DNA of 64,000 nucleotides from Owenia fusiformis (lineage: Eukaryota; Annelida; Polychaeta; Sabellida; Oweniidae). Below, one piece after another: positions 33,804 through 45,200 of the stretch. The stretch spans positions 20,483,759 to 20,547,758 of the forward strand of contig CAIIXF020000009.1 in the NCBI GenBank assembly GCA_903813345.2, in the 5' to 3' direction. Each line of letters opens with the position of its first letter. The first letter of the stretch is position 1. The notes beneath the pieces are model-generated. The model was not told where the DNA came from, made no database searches, and saw only the letters and a list, made by a program, of their open reading frames with translations. The position numbers and the translations under genes were made by a program.

Positions 33804-34824
33804 AAAATGAGTTTCAATTTTTTTTTTTTGGGGGGTGGCAAAGACGATGAAAGGGTGAGGTGGGGTGGGGATGCCAGAGGGGGAGCAAGGGGTTTTCCCT
33901 CAGAAACATTGACCATTTCAAGGTGCTATTTGATGATGTCTGGGCACTTTAAAAGTGACTGAGATAATACATGAAATTCATACTTTTTCAATTGTTTTGG
34001 GGGGATGTGATGCGTGACCAACTCTCCTAGAAAGTTTTACAATTTTAAGATGATATTTTGTGCTTTCTGGTCACTTTTAAAGTGTATGAGTCAATAAATT
34101 TTTTCAAATATTTGGGGTGTCAAAGGGGGGGGGGGCAAAGGGGGAGGTAGGGTTGGGGTTCCAGAAGGGAGAGCAGAGCAAGTGTTTGTTCCTCATATAT
34201 GTCCCCAGAAACATTGACCATATAACGGTATTTGATGAAGTCTGGGCACCTAAAATGTGTCTGAGACAATACATGAAATAAATTCAGAATTTTTGTCAAT
34301 TGTTTTGTGTGTAGAAAATTTTACAATTTTGCTATTTGGTGATTTCTGGGCACTTTTAAAGTGTATGAGTCAATAAAATGATTAAATCATATTTTTTTCT
34401 ATTTTTTTTGGGGGGGGGTGCCTGAGGGGGAGATGGGGTGAGGATGCCAGAGGGGGAGCAAGTGTTAGTCCCCAGAAACATTGACTATGGTATATCAAGG
34501 AGCTATTTGATGATGTCTGGGCACTTTAAAAGTGTCTGAGGCAATACATTAAATAAATTCAGAACTTTACAATTGTTTTGTGGGGGTGTGAGGGGTGGCG
34601 CCCTTCCCATAGAAAAATTTACAATTTTGAGATGCTATTTGGTGCTTTCTGGACACTTTCAAAGTGTATGAGTCAATAAAAAAATATAAGAAAAAAATCA
34701 TATTTTTTATTTTTGTTTGGAGGGGGTGTCCAAGGGGGGGGGGGGGGGTGCCCGAGGGGGAGGTGGGGTGAGGATGCCAGAGGGGGAGCAAGTGTTAGTC
34801 CCCCAGAAACATTGACTTTATCAA
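33804..34824. repeat. G-rich tandem array, about 290-330-bp unit, broken by an insertion
   Basis: Roughly four units, each with GATGCCAGAGGGGGAGCAAG, AGAAACATTGAC, GCTATTTGATGATGTCTGGG and GGGGGG runs. The array resumes at 36855-37080 after the 2.0-kb element. G-runs could form quadruplexes on the plus strand. Confidence 0.7.
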
Positions 34825-36850
34825 CACTCTCCCATGTATACCGTTCCGTATTAGTGAAATTGTTGACATAAATACGGAATAAATCATACCATTTCATGAG
34901 AAATGGTGACCTTGTCCTACGGATATTGAGATTATGTTTCACAGCAAGTTCGCATGGCGATACGGTATAGCACATGCTCCGGGGAATCGATTCTACTTTA
35001 TATAGACACGAAACACATCTCTGTTCATAGAATAATAAAAAAGCCTTAGGGCCCCAACCTCCTTTGTTTACATTTACAAAAACGTGAAAAAATGACAAAA
35101 GTTGTCATAACTTTTTAAATCTAAATCTGTTTAAACCGATTTCACTTGCTAGCGGCAGTTACTTTAGTCTTTCACGAACCGAACATGTCAGTTTTGTTCG
35201 TAATATCTCCAAATAAACGATTTCAACATTTTGAAAAACTCGATGCTAGTCCACGTGTTAATACGGAATGGGTAAACGGTTTCCAATTGTTAATACGGAT
35301 TGGGTGTTAAATCATATACATTCCCGGGGAAATCACAAAAGTTGCAATGATAATTGTTCTGATTAGTCCATTTGTCACCCCTATATATCCAATAGTGAAC
35401 CTAGAAATTGTTAAAAGTACGATGTTTTATGGTCGATTTATGATAATAAGGGTTTTCTGAAGTGATTTAACTGGGTTGCCGAGAAAGTTTGTTTGGGGAA
35501 AAAATTATATAGGCTGATTAGGGAGGGGTGCAATTGCTTAACATGGTGTTGACTATTGACTTAGCGTTGGGATACCACCATATACCTGGTATGTTACCAT
35601 GGTAATAGATACAAAAATTTTTTACAAAGTTATTTTTTGGCAACCCAGCTAAATCACTCCAATAATCCCTAATGATAGTATTTACACAGAAAAACATCAT
35701 ACTTTTAAATATTCATACGTTCAGAAAATGACAAATGGACTAGATAGCTATATTCAGGGGATGATCTCGTGTGGGGTATTTCTTGAGGTGCACAAGAATA
35801 TACCCCACGAAAGTCCCGGTAGGTGTCATATTATTTGGTACTTTGTGAACGTTTTGAGTTGTTTTCTTACCTGCCGATTCCCCAACACGTTCCCATTACA
35901 CCAGAGGATGATTGAAGTGTTAAAAATGGACAGCTAGTCGCATTGTCTTTGTGAAAGTGGGCAAGACCACAACAAGTCTTTTGATTTTTCCGACATTTTC
36001 ATTCAAAAATGTGGTTTACGCCACATTTTAGAAAGGCAATTAGTACCAAATGAGGATAGCTGTCCATTTGTTCACTTTAATTTAATACAGCAAAATGAAG
36101 TAGTATAGTTGTCATTACTTATGCGATATTCCCTATCATCGTGTCTAGTGCTGGCACTTTGATTTTCTTGCGAAGGTTTTGGTACATACTTCAAACCGGC
36201 ATGACACTCTTACCCTCTCCATGACGAATGAATTTATAATTGAAACTAAATGCCCATGCTACTGAAACCCGTATTCAAGGTATTATGTTTCATACCACGG
36301 GTTAAAACATACTAATATTGTATAACACTACTAATTATCTTAATTGTTTCATTTCGTTCACGAGTGCAACGCTTCGTTCACTGAGTTTACTTATTGAGTC
36401 AACCAATTCCGTATTAACACGTGGACTAGCATCGAGTTTTTTAAAATGTTGAAATTGTTTATTTGGAGATATTACGAACCAAACTGACATGTTCGGTTCG
36501 TCAACGACTAAAGTATCTGTCGCTGGCGAGTGAAATCGGTTTCAAAAGTTTAAGATTTAAAAAGTTATGACAACTTTTGTCATTTTTTCACGTTTTTGTA
36601 AATGTAAACAAAGGAGGTTGGGACCCTAAGGCTTTTTTATTATTCTATCGACAGAGATGTGATTGGTGTCTATAGAAAGTAGAATCGATTCCCCAGAGCA
36701 TGTGCTATACAGTATCGCCATGCGAACTTGCTGTGAAACATAATCTCAATTTCCGTAGGACAAGGTCACCATTTTTCATGAAATGGTATGATTTATTCCG
36801 TATTAATGTCAACAATTTCACTTATACGGAACGGTATACATGGGAGAGTG
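34825..36850. mobile_element. 2.0-kb foldback element with about 450-bp inverted ends, 4-bp TSD
   Basis: CACTCTCCCATGTATACC begins the left arm, and about 450 bp is repeated in inverse at about 36400-36850. TCAA flanks both sides (34821-34824, 36851-36854). The host array has the uninterrupted TATCAAGGAGCTATTTG at about 34494, so the empty site is visible in the same window. CAC ends with a 4-bp duplication suggest a Chapaev/CACTA-type element. No transposase frame seen. Confidence 0.85.
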
Positions 36851-36854
36851 TCAA

Positions 36855-37080
36855 GGAGCTATTTGATGATGTCTGGGCACTTTAAAAGAGTCTAAGACAA
36901 TACATAAAATAAATTCAGAACTTTTCAATTGTTTTGTGGGGGGTGTGAGGGGTGGCCCACTCCCCCTAGAAAATTTTACAATTTAAGATGCTATTTGGTG
37001 CTTTCTGGGCACTTCTTTTTTTGGGGGGTCTCAGAGGGGGGTGCGGTCGCACCCATCGCACCCCCCCCCCCCATCTGACG
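36855..37080. repeat. continuation of the G-rich tandem array
   Basis: AAGGAGCTATTTGATGATGTC and following bases continue the unit broken at 34824, and the stretch ends in a C-run at 37061-37070. Confidence 0.65.
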
Positions 37081-37222
37081 GCCATGCTATAGCTTATACA
37101 CTACAAGTGCATCTATGCATCCCTGAAAGCTGGCTACACCCAATAACTAATTAGAAATCAATTAAAAAAAACATGGCTTACTTCGGTCCTAAGCCTTCTC
37201 TGAGTAACCCATGGCCATTGTA

Positions 37223-37792
37223 GGGTTTGTGTAAAAAACCGAGTGACCGGGTAGCCGGGTACTTAACGTTCCTTGCATGGTTACCAACTTTCAAAGTTGC
37301 ACATTTGTAGACTACCCTTCAATATTTTTACATTATCATTTTACCAAGAATCTGTAAGGGACTGATTTCGGAAGTCCTAGGTAATTATTTACACAGTTTA
37401 CATGTGCGATGACGTTAGTTGCTTGATTTATTGTCTGAGTGATTGATAGGATATCGATGATTGTCTTCTATGATGGCGATTTCTACTAGATATTAGTAGA
37501 TGTTATTTCCCCGTTTTTATTTGTTAATTAGTGTACGATGTACAATACAAAGTTAGTTGCTTGATTTATTGCCTCACTGATCGACATTATATAATTTTGT
37601 TTGCCGGTTGATTTATTGGTAAAAAAATTTTGTTGCTTGTTTGCTTGATTGGTTGTGCCACTGGTACGTTGATTGGGATGTCAGTTGGGCGTTTTGAGGC
37701 ATAAAATGAGAAAATCTAATTCCTAACCCTGGTAGGAAGGTAGAGTACCCAGTCACCTGGTTACCCTGTCACCCGGTGTTTCACACAAACCC
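37223..37792. mobile_element. 570-bp Mutator-like MITE with 9-bp TSD
   Basis: GGGTTTGTGTAAAAAACCG at the left; inverted CGGTGTTTCACACAAACCC at the right. The ends continue as an imperfect GTGACNGGGTANCC inverted repeat. GCCATTGTA is present at 37214-37222 and 37793-37801. Non-coding. Confidence 0.85.
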
Positions 37793-37837
37793 GCCATTGT
37801 AGGGGCATTGGCAGGAACTTCGAATCGGAAAGGCGTA

Positions 37838-38612
37838 CATTCAGACTACAGGATATAGTCTAACAGAGTGGTGGCAAAATCCCAACAGTGTCAAGATATA
37901 GGGACAGAAAATATTGACATTTTAAAAGTACCGTTTTTTTCGTTTTGTTATTATGGAAAGTCAAACATGACTATAGATGATGTTTTATGTAGGCATTTAT
38001 GTATGATACTTAACCATACTCTACGAAGAATGGATGATTTTTGTAGGCATTTAAGTAGGCATTCTTAAAACACGTTACTTTGCCTTAAAAACGTTACTTT
38101 ATTGGACTTTAACTTTTCTCCTCGAAGAATGGATGATTTTATATTAAGCATTTTCAAAACACAGTACTTTGCCAATAAAACGTTACTTTATTGGACTTTA
38201 ACTTTTCCCCACAAAAGCCGGAATGTATGATTTTTTATGTAGGCATTCTTAAAACACGTTACTTTGCCTTAAAAACGTTACTTTATTGGACTTTTCTCCT
38301 TGAAGGATCGATGATTTTATATTAGGCATTTTCAAAACACGTTTCTTTGCCTTAAAAACGTTACTTTATTGGACTCTAACTTTTCTCCTCGAAGAATTGA
38401 TGATTTTTAGGTAGGCATTTTCAAAACACAGTACTTTGCCGATAAAACGTTACTTTCGTGGACTCAGAATGGATGATTTTTTAGGTACAGTGTGGGACAA
38501 ATATAAAACTCAACGTTCACAAGTTGTCACAATGAGCTCGTGACACACCAAGAATGTGTACATTCAGACTAGAGGATATAAACAGAGTGGTGGCAAAATC
38601 CCGGGGACAAAA
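37838..38612. repeat. about 88-bp tandem repeat (five units) between direct duplicates
   Basis: Units with CACGTTACTTTGCCTTAAAA, TTACTTTATTGGACTTTAAC and GAAGAATGGATGATTTT run from about 38060 to 38470. The block is flanked by two copies of TACATTCAGACTA(C/G)AGGATATA ... AGAGTGGTGGCAAAATCCC (about 37838 and 38557). Confidence 0.65.
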
Positions 38613-39009
38613 TAATTACAAATCCACGTGACAAGATTGAATTGAAATTCCTGATACTAAAAAAATCTTACGAGAGTCGTTCTCTTCATGTTTCTTTCAT
38701 ACATTTGGCACCTATACATACCTGAACTAAGTTTCACGTGACCAGACACACAAATGGCGTGCACTATTCTTGATGCGGTTGGAAAATAAATTTCTTTCAA
38801 CCCTAAAAGTTTTGGTTTATTTTGAGACTCAGCGAGAAAGTATGGATAGGTGGCGCACCTTTTTATACTAATTGGAAAACGAAATACGAAGAGCTCCCAT
38901 TGACGTCATTCAGAAACATTTTGGAAAGGAAGAAGCTGAATTTTTGTGTTTCCATATTTTCTTTCTTATTTGGGTTAACACACAAAATAAGAGTATCGGC
39001 TTCAATATT
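38613..39009. promoter_or_regulatory. upstream region of carboxypeptidase E-like gene
   Basis: 5' flank and probable 5' UTR of the plus-strand gene. No clear TATA box. The frame extends upstream of the chosen ATG to 38872, but that extension would precede the signal peptide. Confidence 0.35.
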
Positions 39010-39256
39010 ATGAAAATAGCCGTGGTTTTCTTGGCCTTCGTGCCTATAATATTCTCAGGAAGGTGCACAGGTTTCGAGGTGAAGCACCACAATTTCAAGG
39101 GAATTGTTGACACTTTGAATGAGGTTCACAACAAATGTCCTGACATTACAAAAGTGTATGAGTTAAAAGAAGAGGATGGATCAGTTGGAGAAACTCCCAA
39201 AAACAACAGACTGACTGTTATTGAATTTGCCAAAAATCCTGGAAAACACACGAAAG
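39010..39256 (+). CDS. CPE: CPE-like exon 1 (signal peptide)
   Basis: 82 codons plus one base. Donor GTAAGC at 39257. The ATG at 39010 was chosen because a hydrophobic signal core ([13 protein letters not shown]) follows directly. Upstream in-frame ATG at 38872 would bury it. Continues [19 protein letters not shown] and [19 protein letters not shown]. Confidence 0.87.
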
Positions 39257-42200
39257 GTAAGCACAATCACTTTGACAACGTCATTATTTCTTGGCCAATT
39301 TTAGGAGTCTTATCAGTGATAGAATCTAAACACAAATTCTCTAGATAAGTTCATATGGTGAAAATAACGAAATAATGAAATGTTACCGTGTGTCTACTTA
39401 GCAGTTTGTTCTATGTCATCCATCCTGCTAGGTTACGTTGTTGAACGCAGCCAAACACGACAATGAAGGCAGTATTCTGAGGTTATAAAATCTAAATCGT
39501 AAAAATTTCCCTTCTTCTTGGAGACTTTCGGAACTGAACAAAATAGCGAACGTTGCGATCTTTCAACTTTAGTTCGCTGTTTTTCACCACTTATGTGTAG
39601 TGTTTTCATTTAGGAGGCGGTCTTATTTGAATGCATCATTTCAGGTCTTTATGAATCAATAGATCAATAAGCAGACTAAAAATACAATTTTTAGCAGTTT
39701 CTTTCATTGCGTACTGGGCCTGTTAGGCACGAAATACAATTTAGTAGTTTCGTTCGTTGCATAATTGGGCCTTCTATAATCAGTAGCAAATGCTCGGAAA
39801 ACATTTTCCAAAATATTTACTTCCGTTTTCCTTGAAGACATGGTTGAGTGACACGTTATTGACACGTGATTAAGTCACATGATCGATACAGTAACTAGTC
39901 ACGTGATCAGACACGTGTCACGTGTTAGTCACGTGAGTTTGCAAAATGGCCGATCTAAATTTCCAAAAATTCTGTTAAGATCAACATCGACATGTTGTTG
40001 CCTTCATTGTCGTGTTTGGCTGCGTTCCACAATGTAACCTAGCAGGATGGATGACATAGAACAAACTGCTAAGTAGACACACGGTAACATTTCATTATTT
40101 CGTTATTTTCACCACATGAACTTATCTAGAGAATTTGTGTTTAGATTCTAGTGATTCTGGCTATAATTTCACTATATATGTTTCTGGTAATTGTATTTGT
40201 CAGTTGTGTTTATTTTTAAATGGCCGTAAAGAATTTCCAGCTTTTTATATATATTATTCAGGCCAGTAGCCAGAGGGGGAGCAGAAGCTCCCCCCTCCGC
40301 TCCCCTGGCCAGAAATTCTTTCAAAATCATGCAGTTTTTCACCATTCTGAGAATTTTATGTATGATTTTTAGCCAAAATCATAAAAAGCTCTCCCCCCTG
40401 GAAAAAAGATCCCCCTCCTGGCCAAGGCTATTGTGGCTCCAATGAGTAGGATTATTAGAGTTTTGCAATTTTCCAGCCCTTGATTAAGATACTAATTTGC
40501 GTACTATGAAACATTGAATAGTAGTCTCATTTGTTCTGATTGTGTTCACTGTTGACATGCTTTATATCCCTACAGTTTTGGCTCACAAATCACACATTTC
40601 TCAATATAGTATACATGTACATAAACTATGGTATATCTCCCTACCACATCAATTAACTCAATATCCATACAAAAAGAAATGCACTTTCTTGAGCTTATTT
40701 AGTCCTGCTTCTAGTCCTTCAGTTACCCTTTATAATTTAATCTTGCTTTTGTACTAGTTTAAAGAACCTAATTTATTTACAACATCTGATATTTTTTGAA
40801 AGGTGTTTAAAAAGTACGGTATTCAAAATTAAACTTGTGTTGACCATATCATCCAGAAGGTAAAATCTATAAACGATAAAGGTTCAATACGGCATTAAGT
40901 GGTATTAAATATGCATTCCCCACTTTTGGTCAAAACATATGGTTTTTATCAAAAAGAAACTTAGCTCAAGTACTACTGAACCTAATCTTGTAAGCAACAA
41001 TAATATTGGGTTACTACAGTTACCATTTTTTCAATGTACAGTAATTATAAATGAAATGAAAAAACATTCAGTTTTTTGGCAGCAAAAATAACATGCAATT
41101 TTCTTCTGAAGTAGTTTTTACAATAATTGCAGTTATCGCCTGTTGTTTTGAGGACTCTTGTAACTGAACTTCAAAATGATATTTTCCAATAATTAAGTGT
41201 TGTTTCCATTTGTTCAACCTTTAAAATGTGTTCTACTTGGGATGTGTTCCACTCATAGACTTTGAGGTTCATATAACAATTAGTCAGTAACAGTTGGTCT
41301 TGGGACTCTGAAAACTTTTAACAACGGTGTTCCATTTATAGTGGTATTCCACTTTACAGGTTTCACCAGTTCACTGTATTTACATTCATCCTCTTGGCAT
41401 TCTTAATGATCCTTCCTAACTTCCTAAAACACTTTTTAAATAAACAGCAAATTACTTCCTTTTCCAAGAATGACTACTGCCTTTAGGCATCATTTTGTTA
41501 TTTTTAGATTACACGTATTGATTTTATTTCCATGTAATTTACAAGAGGTTTCTCTTGACCACATGTTATTATTGAAAAATATGAGCTTATCTAATACCAC
41601 AACACAAACACTATAATGATAGAATGACGCACAAGGTTTATTGATTGATGCTAGGGATATACATCGCCTCAGTGGGACTTATGAAATCCCACAGATCCAT
41701 TTCTGAGAGGCCTCAATATATGGGTTATCTTATGTAATTATATTAGCCTATATGTTTAAGCAATCTTTATTCTTGATTAATAATCAAAAAAATATATGGA
41801 ATAGTAATGCTTATTATATCTTCAGAAAAATTAATGAAATATGTCACTTGAATGAATTAAAAATCTTAAGGTCAAAATAATGAATCAGTTATATGATGAG
41901 AATTTCAAAGTTACTGCATACATGTTCTCTAAAATGGGCATATTTAGTTAACGAGGCACATTTTTAGCTCCGATGGATTGTTGTCACGACAGTATGTTGA
42001 ATCATTTAGAACATTAGGTGAATAAGTGGCAATATATACAGCAATTTGTGTCAAGTGAAATCGTGGTATTACACGGAAATGGCCATTTGATACAATGGTA
42101 TGTTATTGATGTAAGTTGGTGGAGAAGAGAATCCCACTTTTACCTCTTAATTTATTTATGTTTGTAGTCTCATTTGCCTTATTGTAACGGAATGCTTCAG

Positions 42201-45200
42201 ATCCTAATACTTTTAGAAAAAATAGAATGATGAAAATGAAAAATGACAATTAAAGATTACGTTGCAATAGCTCATAATTGAATGTTTAGCTATATGATGT
42301 AATAACTGATCTGCAGGTTACAGCTATATTTTTTTCAGTTTAATGATAATAAATTGCAGAGGTGGCGTTAACGCAATTTTTTACGTTTTTTACTCACATT
42401 TTTGCAACTCTGACGCAAATATTCATTGTCTACCGAGTCTTTCTGACGCACGTTTGTTTCACATGCAAAATCCCTGCTTGGTACTTGATTAAATTGATCC
42501 CTATACGTGAAAATATGTGATTGATCAAATTTATAATTTTGCTAATTCCGGAAATCTAACATTTCGTTCAGCGCAATCGAGCCTCCTTCCTACCGATCAT
42601 TTTCTCATTTTGGTATTTCATATAATTTTTAAAGCCCTGTGATTCAGATTCAATGATAAACTTGAAAACATTGATCGATCCCTCGATTTGTTTATCTCGT
42701 GAAGCACGTTGCTAGGGGGCGTATCAAAAATGCAATAAAACGAACATAACATTGAACAATAATTTTTAATTTCATACTCCCTTCTAAGGATTTTAGTGAT
42801 CGTATATTTATCTAAATTACCGCATAAAATCTTCCCTTGAATGTTCACACGCTAGATTTACGAACCTTTAGTTTCCTTCGCAAGTTCGCAAAATTCCTTC
42901 GCTAAGTTAGCAAGTTTCCTTGAGCCGTCCCCTTCATCAGCATGCGCAGATGTAATGCGCAGTAGGTTTATCAATGGTGCTCACAGTGACCGATCTATCG
43001 TAAGTTTTCACCAAGTATTTTCAATTAACTCCCTCAAGTTAAGATCTTCGATTCACTAGATCTGAAGCTGATCCTATGAAGATAGATAATGGGCACATGA
43101 AAATCCAGTCGATCGCACATTAAGGGGGGTAATGATGATAAATTAGGTATGAAAACAAATCTACTTTCGGTTTCATTTGATCAGCTATAATTACAAGATT
43201 CTACCGTATTCAATTTAAATGATGCCCAATATTGTGGTTGGACTTATATTGCCGTTTTAGACTTTGGAATGATTGCAGTTGAATTTCAACATGAAACGCT
43301 TTGACCCCAATTTGTGTAACTCCACACAGGGAGAAACTCCTCTCCCGCTCCATTCACACCCATGACTCGCTGGACCAGATAATCAGATGATAATAGTGAC
43401 ATTTTTCTTGCAATTGACTAATTAATTAATTGTTAGTTGTTAATGTGCTATAAGAGTACAATAAAAGGTATGCACAAAATCAAAAAATAGATTTTGTATG
43501 TGGTTTCTACATTTTGTATGCATTTTTACTCAAGAAAAACACTTTTATAGCTTTGACTCAACTTTTTTTCTTGTGACTCACTTTTTTTAAACTACCTGAG
43601 TCATGATGACTCACAAAAATATATGCCTACCGCCACCGCTGAATTGATTGGAGCAAGTGGGTGTTGCACCCACTTGAAAGTGGTGATGCACCCACTTGAG
43701 ATTGTCAATATAAACACCTGCCTCCCTATAAACCCATTTCCATGTATTTATAGAAATAAGAGAAATATTGAAACATTTGGACCAACATTTGACAGAATTC
43801 GGGCAGCAATTCGAGAATGATTCAGAGGAGACACTTCAATACATTAAAATGTTAAAATAATATTTTTCAGTTTATCATATATGACAAATATTAATTACTA
43901 CATTATATATACACCTACTAACTGTCTGAATGTAAATCATTTTCAATTATCACAGAGACAATATTATATTTAAAAAAGATGAAGAGAGAATCTCATCAGC
44001 AGGCATGCATATATCTCAGCAGAAGTTGTGATATTGTTTGATTTGGAAAATCAATTAGAAAAATGTTTTTCTGTGATAGAACAGAAAGGTATGAAAATGT
44101 TATTTTAAAATCAAGGCTGAAAACTGGAATTTTCTTGATATCAATGTCAGTGTTCTTAATACTTCATTCAAAATGATTGGTAGAAAATAATTATCAAAAC
44201 TTTTTGAGTACCCTGGGTACAGAGGTAAGTTAAGAAATGGAGCTTTTTAAGAAGCAAAGTCAAATGAATAGAAAAGGTTGTTTATTAGTAAAAATGTTGC
44301 TATTTAAAATGCCTATATCTGGAGGCACATGTCATATATTCTGATTTTTGTGGAGCTTTTGGTAAGTAGGTGGGTAGGTGGGTGGCATTGATATAAACTA
44401 AATGATGAAACATGTATCAATGTAGTGGTATCAATACCTAATCAGGACTATTAAATGGAGATCTGATTGTTTTAAGTGATTTTGATGACATTTTATCTGG
44501 CACCAAATCCTATCTCATTGTATGATGTTCCATAAAATCATATCAAATGTACTTTTAATAGACAGATACACTACTTATCAAATCATATCATCTTGCCAAT
44601 TACATAAGTGCTATATGATACCTCCCACATTTAATATCAGCCATTTCATGTCTCAAAAGCCTTATGACATCAGACATAGAATATGTAACATATACATAAA
44701 AACTTCTGAGACTTGAAAATTGCATTTAACGTCACTCAAAATTGAAACTTCTGATTGGGTTTGGAAGCGAAGTCTCTCGAGGTGCCTTGATATAACCAAG
44801 CAGTGGCCCTAAGTTAAACATGAAGAGGCAAATATGTGAAAAACAACATGATTTTTTCAGTTTTTTTATTTTTGATTAGATTTACCACCCACCACCTCTA
44901 ATTGAAATGGCTATAATACACATTTTCGTTATTACCTATATACCAATGGGTACATGGAACCTGTCATGTCATTTAAGATTGACGATCAATGAATTGTTGA
45001 TCTTTTTTGATTCCTTCCTGGAAACAAAAAACAACATAAATCTAAAAATGATCCCCTCAAGTAGCAACTGAAAAAGGAAATGATTAAGGACTTTGAACAC
45101 AGAATTTAAGCAATTCATTATAGCCAGAGATTTTGCCAGGGATTGACAATGTAATCTGTTTCATAGAAACAAGAAGTGAAAATTGATAACCAATATATAA

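Noticed and set aside
38872-39009. Upstream ATG extending the carboxypeptidase by 46 residues
   Set aside because: It would place a charged stretch before an evident signal peptide; the ATG at 39010 fits secretion.
39321-40149. Complete Polinton/Maverick
   Set aside because: Only end rules fit; 829 bp holds no polymerase, integrase or capsid gene.
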